Below the pieces are notes generated by a model. The model worked only from the letters and a program-made list of their open reading frames with translations, searched no databases and had not been told where the DNA came from. Below are positions 9,035 through 17,593 of a stretch of DNA of 64,000 nt, one piece after another. Both the position numbers and the translations under genes were made by a program. This DNA comes from G965198795 sp965198795 (GTDB taxonomy: Bacteria > Pseudomonadota > Alphaproteobacteria > Rhodospirillales > Casp-alpha2), in NCBI GenBank assembly GCA_965198795.1, contig OZ240674.1:1054001-1118000 (forward strand), in the 5' to 3' direction. Each line of letters opens with the position of its first letter. The stretch's first letter is position 1.

Positions 9035-9874
9035 ATGCGGCCTCAATCCGTCCGAGCGCTCTTACAATGGTATGTCGACGCCGGCGTCGATGCGGCGCTT
9101 AGCGACACGCCGGTTGACAAGTTCGCCCTCAGCGCGGCTGAAGCCGGGGCGAAGCGGGCGCGGGACGGCGCCCTCCGGCAAGCCAGCGCCGTGAGTCCGG
9201 AACCGCCGCCTCCCGGTGGTGGCCAAAAAGCTTTGATTCGTCCAAAAGCGGAACCGGCCATATCCGATGAACAAGCCGTCAAGTCGGCCCGGGAACTAGC
9301 CGCTAGATGCGATAGCGTCGCCGCTTTAAGAAAGGCTTTGGAGGGTTTCGACGGCTGCGCGCTCAAGAAGGGGGCCGCCAATCTGTGTTTCACCGATGGT
9401 AATCCGGACGCGGAAATTCTGCTGATCGGCGAGGGACCGGGCGCGGAAGAGGACCGCAAGGGGCTGCCGTTCGTCGGCGCGTCTGGACAATTGTTGGACA
9501 AGATGCTGGCGTCCATTGACCTCGACCGGAACATGGTCTTGATCTCGAACACGGTATTCTGGCGCCCGCCTGGAAACCGCACGCCGACGCCACAAGAGCA
9601 GGCGGTCTGCCTGCCCTTCGTGGAACGCCTGATTGCCGTCATGAAGCCGAAATTGATTATCTGCGTCGGCGGGCCATCGGCGAAACTGTTGCTCAACCAA
9701 ACCATGGGCATCAGCCGTCTTCGCGGGAAATGGTACGACTACCGGGCGCCTGGCGCGGTTTCGTCAATCCCCGCGACGGCTTTGCACCATCCCGCTTATT
9801 TGCTCCGCACACCAGCGATGAAGCGCCAAGCCTGGCGGGACATGTTGGCCATCAAGGCCAGATTATCTTCATAA
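9035..9874 (+). CDS. Uracil-DNA glycosylase, family 4-like
   Basis: 279 residues; removes uracil from DNA as the first step of base excision repair. The N-terminal 100 residues are a low-complexity extension common in alphaproteobacterial members. The catalytic region shows GEGPGAEEDRKGLPFVGASG (motif A), RPPGNRTPTPQE, and the C-terminal HHPAYLLRTPAMK (motif B). In classical family 4 enzymes four cysteines hold a 4Fe-4S cluster, with one directly before RPPGNR and one in AAC-x-P; here the position before RPPGNR is Trp (VFWRPPGNR), so a complete classical cluster set is not seen, though the following Cys (AVCLPF) is kept. The start is the first ATG. Confidence 0.9.
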   Translation: MRPQSVRALLQWYVDAGVDAALSDTPVDKFALSAAEAGAKRARDGALRQASAVSPEPPPPGGGQKALIRPKAEPAISDEQAVKSARELAARCDSVAALRKALEGFDGCALKKGAANLCFTDGNPDAEILLIGEGPGAEEDRKGLPFVGASGQLLDKMLASIDLDRNMVLISNTVFWRPPGNRTPTPQEQAVCLPFVERLIAVMKPKLIICVGGPSAKLLLNQTMGISRLRGKWYDYRAPGAVSSIPATALHHPAYLLRTPAMKRQAWRDMLAIKARLSS

Positions 9875-10033
9875 TCTCATGCGTGAATGTTTGCTGGTAA
9901 CCCATATTAAAATATGGGATAAGGGCCGCTCAAAGCCGTTTGTCTTGTTGCGTTCACACCGTGAAGCGCTTGATCCAGGCGGCTCATGGGGAGATTGTCC
10001 TCTCGCGTTGCAAGGGACCTGGTTAAGAATTCA

Positions 10034-11893
10034 ATGACCGGCTTGACCTCGAAAACGCCGCGTTCCGCCGCGGCGGCGGCTCTCTTTTTTGGCGCCGTCT
10101 TGATTGTCTCCAGGCCCGCCGCGGCGCAACCGGAAGCAGCCGCCTTGCCGCCGCTCAAAGCCGTTGAGACGACCCCCCGGGCCGCGTCCGGCCCGCCCAA
10201 AATTCTGTCCGCCGAAGACGCCGCGCGCTACACGGAAATTTTCGCCCTGCAAGAGGACGGCGAGTGGAAAGCGGCGGACAACTTGATCAAGCGGTTGGAT
10301 GATACGCTGTTGATGGGCCATGTGCTGGCGCAGCGCTATCTCCATCCCCATAAGTGGCGTTCTACCTATAAACAGTTGAAAGCCTATATGGCGGATTACG
10401 CCGACCACCCCGACGCAACCCGGCTTTATAAGCTTGCGCTCCGCCGCCGGCCGGGAAATTGGAAGCATCCCGAACCGCCGGCGAAGTTACCGGCGCGTCC
10501 GGTTTACGAGACGCACGGCGCCGGCGCCTCCAGCGTTGGCGTGCGCGGTAAAATCACCTTGCCCCGGAAACGTCTGACCAGAAAGCAGCGCCGAGAAGCG
10601 CACAACATCCGCCACCGGGTGCGCAAGGCGCTGCGCCGCGGACACACCCTGGTCGCCAAGCGCGTTATCCTGCAAAAACGAACGGCGCAGTTGTTGTCGC
10701 CCCAGGAACGTGATCAGTTAAAAGCTTGGCTGGGTTTGCGTTACTTCCATCACGGGCGTACTGATTGGACGTTGAAGTGGGCGGGTGATGCGGTCAGGCG
10801 TTCGGGACGGTTGCTGCCGGAAGCCAACTGGGCGATGGGTCTGGCGCACTGGAAAAAGAAGAACCACGAAGCCGCCGCCAAGCATTTCAAGGCGGCGAGC
10901 GACGCCGGGTTTTCCGACCCCTGGATTGATGGGGCCGCGTCCTTCTGGGCCGCGCGGGCCTTGATGGTGACGCGCCAACCGGCGGAGGTGAATGAATACC
11001 TGCGCCGCGCGGCAAGGCACGCCCGGACTTTTTACGGACTATTGGCGGCTCGCGTGCTGGGCCGGGAGGTTAAATACCGCTGGCGGTTGGACGCGGCCAA
11101 CCAGGAAGCGGTGACGGCTCTAAGCGAACGCCCGCGCGGGCGCCGCGCCTTGGCGTTGATGGAAGCCGGCCAGATCAAGCGCGCCGGGCGCGAACTGCGG
11201 AATTTGTCCCGCGTCGTCAGCCGGAGTCAGGTGGAGAGCCTGCTGGCCATGGCGGATGCGGCCGGCATGGCGTCGCTGGCGGTGCGGTTAAGTGATCGCT
11301 TATTCCCGGACGGCGGCGGGTATGACGGCGGCGCCTATCCCATCCCCCATTGGGCGCCGGCGGCGGGCTTCCAGGTTGACCGCGCGCTGGTTTACGCCCT
11401 GATTCGCCAAGAGAGCAAATTCAATCCAAAGGCCAAAAGTTGGGCCGGGGCGCGCGGGCTGATGCAGATCATGCCGCTGACAGCCAGCTTCGTCGCCAAG
11501 GATCGCAGGCTCCGTCAGGCGCGCGGCCGGAACAGGCTCTATGATCCGCAGACGAACCTCAAGCTGGGCCAGCAATATATCAAGATATTGCTGAACGAGC
11601 CACATATCCAAGGAGACCTCATGCGCATGGTGATGGCCTGGAATGGCGGGCCCGGGAACTTGCGGAAATGGAAGCGCGAAATCGAATACGACGCGGACCC
11701 GCTGTTCTTTATTGAGAGCCTGCCGGCGCGCGAAACGCGTGACTTCGTTGAGCGCGTGCTGTCCAATCTTTGGATTTACCGGGATCGCCTTGGCCAGGCG
11801 AAACCCAGTCTGGACGCCCTGGCGGCGGGCGAATGGCCCCGCTATATTCCGCTTGGCCAAGGTCAAGTGGAGGTAGCCTTTCGTGGCGATTGA
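10034..11893 (+). CDS. Soluble lytic murein transglycosylase (SLT family)
   Basis: About 619 residues with a signal peptide (AAAAALFFGAVLIVSRPAAAQ). The N-terminal two thirds are helical repeats like the U-shaped domain of Slt70; the catalytic domain near the C-terminus has ALIRQESKFNPKAKSWAGA with the catalytic Glu, then GLMQIMPLTA and MVMAWNGGPGN, all typical of family 1 lytic transglycosylases. It cleaves peptidoglycan in the periplasm to 1,6-anhydro muropeptides. An in-frame ATG lies 16 codons upstream (9986); the later ATG gives a cleaner signal peptide. The stop overlaps moaB by 11 bp. Confidence 0.93.
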   Translation: MTGLTSKTPRSAAAAALFFGAVLIVSRPAAAQPEAAALPPLKAVETTPRAASGPPKILSAEDAARYTEIFALQEDGEWKAADNLIKRLDDTLLMGHVLAQRYLHPHKWRSTYKQLKAYMADYADHPDATRLYKLALRRRPGNWKHPEPPAKLPARPVYETHGAGASSVGVRGKITLPRKRLTRKQRREAHNIRHRVRKALRRGHTLVAKRVILQKRTAQLLSPQERDQLKAWLGLRYFHHGRTDWTLKWAGDAVRRSGRLLPEANWAMGLAHWKKKNHEAAAKHFKAASDAGFSDPWIDGAASFWAARALMVTRQPAEVNEYLRRAARHARTFYGLLAARVLGREVKYRWRLDAANQEAVTALSERPRGRRALALMEAGQIKRAGRELRNLSRVVSRSQVESLLAMADAAGMASLAVRLSDRLFPDGGGYDGGAYPIPHWAPAAGFQVDRALVYALIRQESKFNPKAKSWAGARGLMQIMPLTASFVAKDRRLRQARGRNRLYDPQTNLKLGQQYIKILLNEPHIQGDLMRMVMAWNGGPGNLRKWKREIEYDADPLFFIESLPARETRDFVERVLSNLWIYRDRLGQAKPSLDALAAGEWPRYIPLGQGQVEVAFRGD

Positions 11894-12410
11894 CGAGTCC
11901 ATGGAATTCGTTCCCGTTCAAATCGCCGTTCTAACCGTCTCCGACAGCCGGACGCTGGAAGACGACCGGTCCGGCCAGACGCTGGTTGACCGGTTGGAAA
12001 GAGCGGGTCACAAACTCGCCGGCCGCGGGATAGTCAAAGACGACGCTGGGATGATCGCCGAGCGGTTCAAGGAATGGATCGCGAACCCGGATGTGGACGT
12101 GGTGATTTCCACGGGCGGCACGGGCGTCACGGGACGAGACGTCACGCCGGAGGCGTTGAGCCGCGTCCAGGAAAAGGATATTCCCGGTTTCGGCGAAGTG
12201 TTCCGCTGGGTGAGCTATCAGAAGATCAAAACCTCGACCATTCAATCGCGCGCCTGCGCCGGTGTGGCCAGCGGTACGTACCTGTTCTGCCTGCCGGGCT
12301 CGACAGGCGCGTGCAAAGATGGTTGGGATGAGGTGCTTGAGCCGCAATTAGACATCCGGCACAAACCGTGCAATTTCGTCGAATTGATGCCGCGCCTGAG
12401 AGAACGTTAA
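11883..12410 (+). CDS. moaB: Molybdenum cofactor biosynthesis protein B
   Basis: 175 residues of the MoaB/Mog family, which adenylylates molybdopterin before metal insertion. Visible motifs: IAVLTVSDSRTLEDDRSGQ, the Gly-rich VVISTGGTGVTGRDVTPEA loop, and FCLPGSTGACKDGWDEVL. It starts at GTG inside the end of the transglycosylase gene (11 bp overlap), so it is probably read from the same transcript; an ATG at 11901 is an alternative start. No other molybdopterin gene is nearby. Confidence 0.95.
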   Translation: MAIDESMEFVPVQIAVLTVSDSRTLEDDRSGQTLVDRLERAGHKLAGRGIVKDDAGMIAERFKEWIANPDVDVVISTGGTGVTGRDVTPEALSRVQEKDIPGFGEVFRWVSYQKIKTSTIQSRACAGVASGTYLFCLPGSTGACKDGWDEVLEPQLDIRHKPCNFVELMPRLRER

Positions 12411-12498
12411 GCGCCCCGCCGGATGAAGGCGGCATTCCGTGAATGCGGGGTTCCCCAGCCAATGGAATGGCCCCGCCAAACCTTCGTTGGCGTGGCGG

Positions 12499-13104
12499 TC
12501 AAGAATAGGCGGCGCGCGAAGCACGCAAGCTTTCTCCGTCATCCACATCGACGAGCGCTTCCAGCTTGGCGATCGACGCGCCGGCAAGATTCGCCGCCGT
12601 GTCCGTCAGCGCGTGCTCGCCAGACCAGCGCACGTTTTGAAACGCCCGCGGGACGCGCGGGCTGCGTTTCAGTCCCACTAGCCAATAGCCGCCATCCGCC
12701 GCCGGGCCGAACACGGCGTCATGGCGGCCGAGGGCGCCGAAGGCTTCGGCCGCGTGACGGGGGCGGATGCCGGGAATGTCGGTCCCGATGATCACCACGG
12801 GCCCCGGCGGCATGATGTCCATCACCCGCTGCATCCGCTCCCCCAGGCCGCCGTTCCCCTGCGTCAAACGGCGGGTCCTGACCGGCCACAGACGGGATTG
12901 GAGAAGCGCGCTATCCGGCGTCACGCAAAGCCAAAGTCTCCAGCGCGGGTCTTGCGCGAGGGGACGCAGCACTTTGCCGAGCGTTCGCCGATAGAATCCC
13001 AGCGCGCCGACGGCGCCGACGTCTTTGGCGAGGCGGGACTTCACCCGGCCCATACGGGGGGCCTTGACGAAGGCGATAAGGTGGCAATTGCGAGGGCGGA
13101 CCAT
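12499..13104 (-). CDS. TIGR04282-type (DUF2064) glycosyltransferase-like protein
   Basis: 201 residues. Motifs: FVKAPRMGRVKSRLAKD at the nucleotide-binding N-terminus, VVIIGTDIPGI with the Asp pair region, and FGPAADGGYWLVGLK. These match the DUF2064 family, which accompanies the TIGR04283 glycosyltransferase in many genomes. The substrate is not established. It follows the TIGR04283 gene after only 19 bp, the last gene of a three-gene operon with a 37-aa mini-gene at the front. Confidence 0.88.
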   Translation of the reverse strand: MVRPRNCHLIAFVKAPRMGRVKSRLAKDVGAVGALGFYRRTLGKVLRPLAQDPRWRLWLCVTPDSALLQSRLWPVRTRRLTQGNGGLGERMQRVMDIMPPGPVVIIGTDIPGIRPRHAAEAFGALGRHDAVFGPAADGGYWLVGLKRSPRVPRAFQNVRWSGEHALTDTAANLAGASIAKLEALVDVDDGESLRASRAAYS

Positions 13105-13123
13105 AAGAACCCGGGGGCGGTGA

Positions 13124-13891
13124 TTACCGGTATCGGCGCGCCAGCCAGTCCGGCGAGGCGCCCAGCATATAAAGCGACAGAAAGGCGAGGTTCTTCAAGG
13201 GCCGTTTGGTATAGCCGCCGCGTTTATAGCGTTCAGCGGAAGTAATAGCGGCGCCCGGCAAGCGGGCGAGCCGGCCGCGGCCGATTTTCCACACCAGCGA
13301 GACGTCCTCCATCAACGGCTGATCAGGATGACCGCCTAGGAGTTCGTAAAAGGCCTTTGGGATGAGAAGGCCCTGATCGCCATAAGGCAGACCCAACCAG
13401 CGCGCCCGCCAGTTGGCCAGGGACTCCACCCGCCGCGCCCGTTTGTCCGCGTCATCCAGTATCAGATTGAAGTAGCCCGCGCGCGCGCGCTTGCCGCCGC
13501 TCTCGATGAATCCTTGGACGATGGTCTCCCAGCCGCGCTGAAGTCTGGTGTCCGCGTGAAGAAACAATATCCAATCGCCGCTCACAGCCTCCGCGCCCAG
13601 TTTTAATTGCGCCCCCCGGCCGGGGCGGGACGCGACGACGCGGCAATCATGGGCCTCGGCAATGCGAACCGTGATGTCGGTGGAGCCGCCGTCGACGACG
13701 ATGATCTCATGAATAAGCGATGGGCGCGCTCCCCCGCTCCCCGTCAGGCTGCCGAGGGTTCCCGCAAGGCCGGCCGCGGCGTTCAGGCAAGGGATGACGA
13801 TGGACAGATATCCGGATTGACGGGCGTTCAAGGCGAACGGAGTGGAGACAGGCGGATCGGGCGCCATGGGAAGCCGCGCGTTTTCCGCCAC
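13124..13891 (-). CDS. TIGR04283-type family 2 glycosyltransferase
   Basis: 255 residues. It has a GT-A fold: LSIVIPCLNA, EIIVVDGGSTDIT, RGAQLKLGA, GDWILFLHADTRL (the Asp-x-Asp-like metal site) and GLPYGDQGLLIPKAFYE. TIGR04283 members have been linked to arsenosugar synthesis in some organisms, but no arsenic genes adjoin here, so the sugar and acceptor stay open. The start is GTG with GGGAG five bases upstream. It lies 24 bp after the 37-aa gene and 19 bp before the DUF2064 partner. Confidence 0.88.
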   Translation of the reverse strand: MAENARLPMAPDPPVSTPFALNARQSGYLSIVIPCLNAAAGLAGTLGSLTGSGGARPSLIHEIIVVDGGSTDITVRIAEAHDCRVVASRPGRGAQLKLGAEAVSGDWILFLHADTRLQRGWETIVQGFIESGGKRARAGYFNLILDDADKRARRVESLANWRARWLGLPYGDQGLLIPKAFYELLGGHPDQPLMEDVSLVWKIGRGRLARLPGAAITSAERYKRGGYTKRPLKNLAFLSLYMLGASPDWLARRYR

Positions 13892-13915
13892 ACGTTCTCC
13901 CGCCGCCCGGCCGAC

Positions 13916-14029
13916 TTAGCGCCGGGGGCGGCGGCGTTCGCCATCGACGCGAACCGGGATGGGCTCCGCACCGGATGAGGGAGCCAGCGCTTCCAGCAAG
14001 CGGTCGACCAAATCTTTCAGTTTGCTCAT
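13916..14029 (-). CDS. 37-aa small protein, first gene of the glycosyltransferase operon
   Basis: ATG at 14029 with CGGAGA seven bases upstream and a TAA at 13916. The product begins MSKLKDLVDRLLEALAP, an amphipathic helix, and ends in the basic ERRRPRR. The well-placed ribosome binding site and the tight spacing to the next gene (24 bp) support it as a real gene. I recall similar mini-proteins in other alphaproteobacteria, but no function. It faces away from the radical SAM gene at 14208, leaving a 178 bp divergent promoter space. Confidence 0.65.
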   Translation of the reverse strand: MSKLKDLVDRLLEALAPSSGAEPIPVRVDGERRRPRR

Positions 14030-14207
14030 TGGTAATCTCCGGGCGTCCACGCGCCCATTATCATATCATCATGGCGGCGGGGGTCCGCAAGCGGAACCAA
14101 TGGAAAAATCCAATTGATTATTGCCTTGAAAGCGCGAGCGCTGTGTGTTCATATTATGTTCTTATTTGGTTGTTTCTATTTGACGCCATGATTGACAGGA
14201 ATGCTTG

Positions 14208-15347
14208 ATGGAACACGTTGCGGCGCCACGATCCGCCCGGAAAGGCCGGGGCGCGCTCACCAACGTCTCCGGCCGGTTTGAGCCGGTCGCCCGCGAGGCG
14301 GCGGATGACGGTTGGCGGGGCATTTGGGACAAGGACCCGTATCCGCCTTTGAAAACCGAGGTTACGGCTGAAAATCCGCGTTCGATGATTTCCAGAAATC
14401 AGTCGCCGGATGTGCTTTTCGGCCAGTCCATCAATCCGTATCGGGGATGCGAGCACGGCTGCGTCTATTGTTTCGCACGTCCGACACACGCCTATTTGGG
14501 CTTGTCGCCGGGGCTTGATTTTGAGAGCAGGCTGGTTGTCAAGGAGAATGCGGCGGAGGTTCTGAAGCGCGACTTGGCGAAGCCGGGATATAAAGTCTCC
14601 ACGCTGCAATTGGGGGCGAACACGGACCCCTATCAATCTATTGAACGCAAATACAAGACAACGCGCTCCGTATTGGAAGTGCTTCGTGATAGCCGTCATC
14701 CGGTTCAGATCACGACCAAGTCGGACTTGGTTCTGCGCGATTTGGATATTTTGGCGCCCATGGCGGCCGACGGGTTGGCGGCGGTGTCGATTTCGGTCAC
14801 GACGTTGGATACGAAACTGGCCAGAATCATGGAGCCCCGAGCGCCTCGGCCGGATAAACGCCTTGACGCCATCCAGCGCCTGGCGGAGGCTGGTGTGCCC
14901 ACCAGCATTCTGGCCGCTCCGATGATACCAGCCATCAATGACGTGGAATTGGAGACCGTCATGCGGGCGGGCGGAAAGGCCGGCGCCGCCGGCGCCTATT
15001 ATGTGTTCCTCCGCCTGCCCCTGGAATTACGCGCGCTGTTTACCGAATGGCTGGAAGAACATTTTCCCGAACGCGCGTCCCGCGTGCTCTCTCACCTGCG
15101 TCAGGCGCGCGGCGGCGATCTCTACGCCAGCGGCTGGCGGACCCGAATGCGGGGCGAGGGCGCCGGGGCGGATATGCTGTCCAAACGCTTTCATTTGGCG
15201 GCGAAACGGCTGGGGCTGAAAACGCGGTTATCGGAGAGCCATACGCTCCGCACGGATTTGTTCGAAGCTCCGCAAGCTCCAAGACACAAGGCGGCGCCCA
15301 AGGCCCCGGCCGGTCAATTGTCACTTTTCCAGGGGATCGGTCCTTAG
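14208..15347 (+). CDS. PA0069-family radical SAM protein
   Basis: 379 residues. The cluster motif is YRGCEHGCVYCFARPTHAY (C-x3-C-x2-C), followed by GLDFESRLVVKENAAEVL and the NTDPYQSIE region typical of the PA0069 family, which resembles spore photoproduct lyase and binds a 4Fe-4S cluster and SAM. The biological substrate is not known. The ATG at 14208 is the start; the codon before is TTG. rnhB and ccrM follow on the same strand, an order seen in other alphaproteobacteria. Confidence 0.92.
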   Translation: MEHVAAPRSARKGRGALTNVSGRFEPVAREAADDGWRGIWDKDPYPPLKTEVTAENPRSMISRNQSPDVLFGQSINPYRGCEHGCVYCFARPTHAYLGLSPGLDFESRLVVKENAAEVLKRDLAKPGYKVSTLQLGANTDPYQSIERKYKTTRSVLEVLRDSRHPVQITTKSDLVLRDLDILAPMAADGLAAVSISVTTLDTKLARIMEPRAPRPDKRLDAIQRLAEAGVPTSILAAPMIPAINDVELETVMRAGGKAGAAGAYYVFLRLPLELRALFTEWLEEHFPERASRVLSHLRQARGGDLYASGWRTRMRGEGAGADMLSKRFHLAAKRLGLKTRLSESHTLRTDLFEAPQAPRHKAAPKAPAGQLSLFQGIGP

Positions 15348-15491
15348 TCCGTGAAAGTCTGTGACGACGGCATGTTTTGAAACACAAGGTTTTGCTTGAC
15401 TGCGAAGCGCATATTCCCAATCTGGCGTAAATACAGGGGATAACAATAATCGGCAAAGAGTGACCCCGCGCTGTTGAGGGAGCGAGTGAAC

Positions 15492-16118
15492 ATGCCGGAT
15501 TTCGCACTTGAGGAGCGGGCCGCCAAAGCGGGCCGCCAGATTATCGCCGGTATTGACGAAGCGGGCCGGGGACCTTGGGCCGGGCCGGTCGTGGCCGCGG
15601 CGGTCGTGCTGGATCAGGGGCGGCTTCCGGACGATTTGCGAAATGACATCGACGACTCAAAACGTTTGAAAGCCGATCAGCGGACTCGCTTGACGCATGC
15701 GTTCGCGCCCTATGCGGAGATCGGCGTTGGCGTCGCCGAGGTGTCCGAAATCGACACCTTGAACATCTTGCGGGCAACCTTCCTCGCCATGACGCGAGCG
15801 GTGAATGAGTTACCTCATTATCCGGATTACGCCTTGATCGACGGTAACCGCATGCCGCATCTGGCGTGCGATGGCGAGGCCGTGGTTCAAGGGGATGGCC
15901 GTTCACTTTCCGTTGCGGCGGCGTCTGTCGTCGCCAAGGTAACGCGCGATGGGATCATGGAGAATTTGGCGGAGAAGTTCCCCGGCTATGGTTGGGAAAC
16001 CAACGCCGGTTATGGGACGAAACAGCATCGTTCAGCTATTGAAGAGTTGGGCGTGACGCCCGTGCACCGGCGCAGCTACCGGCCGGTCCTCAACATCTTG
16101 CGTCAGATGTCGCCCTAG
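15492..16118 (+). CDS. rnhB: Ribonuclease HII
   Basis: 208 residues. It cuts the RNA strand of RNA-DNA hybrids and single ribonucleotides in DNA. Motifs: IIAGIDEAGRGPWAGPVVAA with the Asp-Glu metal pair, SKRL, ALIDGNRMP with the third acid, and AAASVVAKVTRD with the fourth. GYGTKQHR near the end matches the family. The ATG at 15492 has GGAGCGAG upstream and is preferred to the TTG at 15474. Confidence 0.96.
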   Translation: MPDFALEERAAKAGRQIIAGIDEAGRGPWAGPVVAAAVVLDQGRLPDDLRNDIDDSKRLKADQRTRLTHAFAPYAEIGVGVAEVSEIDTLNILRATFLAMTRAVNELPHYPDYALIDGNRMPHLACDGEAVVQGDGRSLSVAAASVVAKVTRDGIMENLAEKFPGYGWETNAGYGTKQHRSAIEELGVTPVHRRSYRPVLNILRQMSP

Positions 16119-16145
16119 GCGCGATATATGCGTCCCCCTTTTTCC

Positions 16146-16160
16146 TTAAGCGGTTGATTC
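16146..16160 (+). promoter_or_regulatory. GANTC methylation site in the ccrM leader
   Basis: The 110 bp before ccrM contain GATTC at 16156-16160, a target of the enzyme it encodes, just after a TTAA at 16146. In Caulobacter the ccrM promoter is bound by CtrA (TTAA-N7-TTAA) and has GANTC sites in its leader. Here only one TTAA half is present at the expected place (the second half reads ATTC), so CtrA control is uncertain, while methylation of the leader is plausible. Confidence 0.35.
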
Positions 16161-16233
16161 GAGACGATTTTTTAATAATTGCCCTGCACTCTAACCTTTC
16201 CTCAAGGGGACGAGGGTTAGGGAGTTGGCGGTT

Positions 16234-17346
16234 ATGCCGATACAAAAGACGGCGCCGAAACCAGGTGCGTGTGTTGATCAGTGGACCGGCCGCGTTCATG
16301 TGGGGGATTGCGTCCAACTGATGAGCGCCATGCCGGAAGCCAGCGTCGATATGGTTTTCGCCGACCCGCCATATAATCTCCAGCTTGGCGGCGGCCTGCT
16401 GCGCCCCAACAATTCGAAAGTCGATGGCGTCGTGGAGAGCTGGGATCAGTTCGACGGTTTCCGTGCCTACGATGCATTTACGGCCGACTGGTTACGGGCG
16501 GTGAAACGTGTCCTGAAGCCCGATGGGACGCTGTGGGTCATCGGAAGTTATCACAATATTTTCCGCGTCGGCAGCCAGTTGCAGGATTTGGGTTACTGGC
16601 TATTAAACGATGTCGTATGGGTGAAGATAAACCCCATGCCCAACTTCCGCGGCCGCCGGTTCACCAATGCGCACGAGACGTTGATTTGGGCTTCCACGGG
16701 TAAAGACGCGAAATATTGCTTCAATTACGACAGCATGAAGGCGTTAAACGACGACCTTCAGATGCGCTCCGATTGGGTGATGCCGCTGTGCGCCGGCGGG
16801 GAACGCCTGAAGGGCGCGGACGGCAGGAAAGCCCATCCGACCCAGAAACCCGAAGCCCTGCTTTACCGTATTATCCAGGCGTCCACCAAGCCGGGCGCCG
16901 TCGTTTTGGATCCTTTCTTCGGCACCGGCACGACCGGCGCGGTCGCAAAAAAAATGGGCCGCCGGTTCATTGGACTAGAGCGTGAGCAATCCTACGCCGA
17001 CGCCGCGTCCGGCCGGTTGGCCGACATAGAAGAACCAGAGGACGCCGCCGTGTTCGCCGTAGAAGAAAAACGTGCTCAACCCCGTATTCCCTTCGGCCGC
17101 CTGGTCGAGACCGGTTTGCTGAAACCTGGCCAGGTGCTGACCGATCACCGCCGGCGCCACATGGCGAGGGTGCGGGCGGACGGCACGCTGATGACGTCGG
17201 ACTTCAAGGGCTCAATTCATCAGGTGGGCGCCCATGTGCAAAAAGCGCCGGCCTGCAATGGCTGGCAGTTTTGGCATGTGGAAACGGCGGACCGGCTGGT
17301 TCCGATCGATATCTATCGCCAGAAATTGCGCGCCGAACTGCACTAG
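16234..17346 (+). CDS. ccrM: Cell-cycle regulated DNA adenine methyltransferase (GANTC)
   Basis: 370 residues, the expected CcrM length. Beta-class N6-adenine methyltransferase: DPPYNLQLGG (motif IV) precedes the SAM-binding DPFFGTGTTGAVAKKMGRRF (motif I), and HPTQKPEALLYRI sits between them. The C-terminal about 85 residues (GLLKPGQVLTD to the end) form the extra domain of CcrM/RAMA type that recognises DNA. In alphaproteobacteria CcrM methylates GANTC late in replication and times transcription. The ATG at 16234 with AGGGAG upstream is chosen. Confidence 0.96.
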   Translation: MPIQKTAPKPGACVDQWTGRVHVGDCVQLMSAMPEASVDMVFADPPYNLQLGGGLLRPNNSKVDGVVESWDQFDGFRAYDAFTADWLRAVKRVLKPDGTLWVIGSYHNIFRVGSQLQDLGYWLLNDVVWVKINPMPNFRGRRFTNAHETLIWASTGKDAKYCFNYDSMKALNDDLQMRSDWVMPLCAGGERLKGADGRKAHPTQKPEALLYRIIQASTKPGAVVLDPFFGTGTTGAVAKKMGRRFIGLEREQSYADAASGRLADIEEPEDAAVFAVEEKRAQPRIPFGRLVETGLLKPGQVLTDHRRRHMARVRADGTLMTSDFKGSIHQVGAHVQKAPACNGWQFWHVETADRLVPIDIYRQKLRAELH

Positions 17347-17593
17347 GACAACGCCAGCGGCGTTCAAAGCCCTGGCGGCGAAAACGCGTCGCTCTTTGAG
17401 GCGTTGCAAGACCCGCAGTTCGGCAATCCCTTTTCCGGCAGCCGCCTGGGCCATCCATTGATCACTTGAATGCTCCAGGCGCTGGCGGGCGTTCCCCAAA
17501 TAGGCGAACACTCCGGTCAGACCGCTTATCATGCCGGCCGGGAGAGCTTTCGAGTTTTCATCTGACAAGCGAACGAAGCGGGCGGTGGCGTGA

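Noticed and set aside
17212..17568. 118-codon minus-strand frame between ccrM and olsA
   Set aside because: Its last third is antisense to the ccrM C-terminus and the rest has no recognised family or good ribosome binding site. It may hide a short real gene, but I cannot support one.
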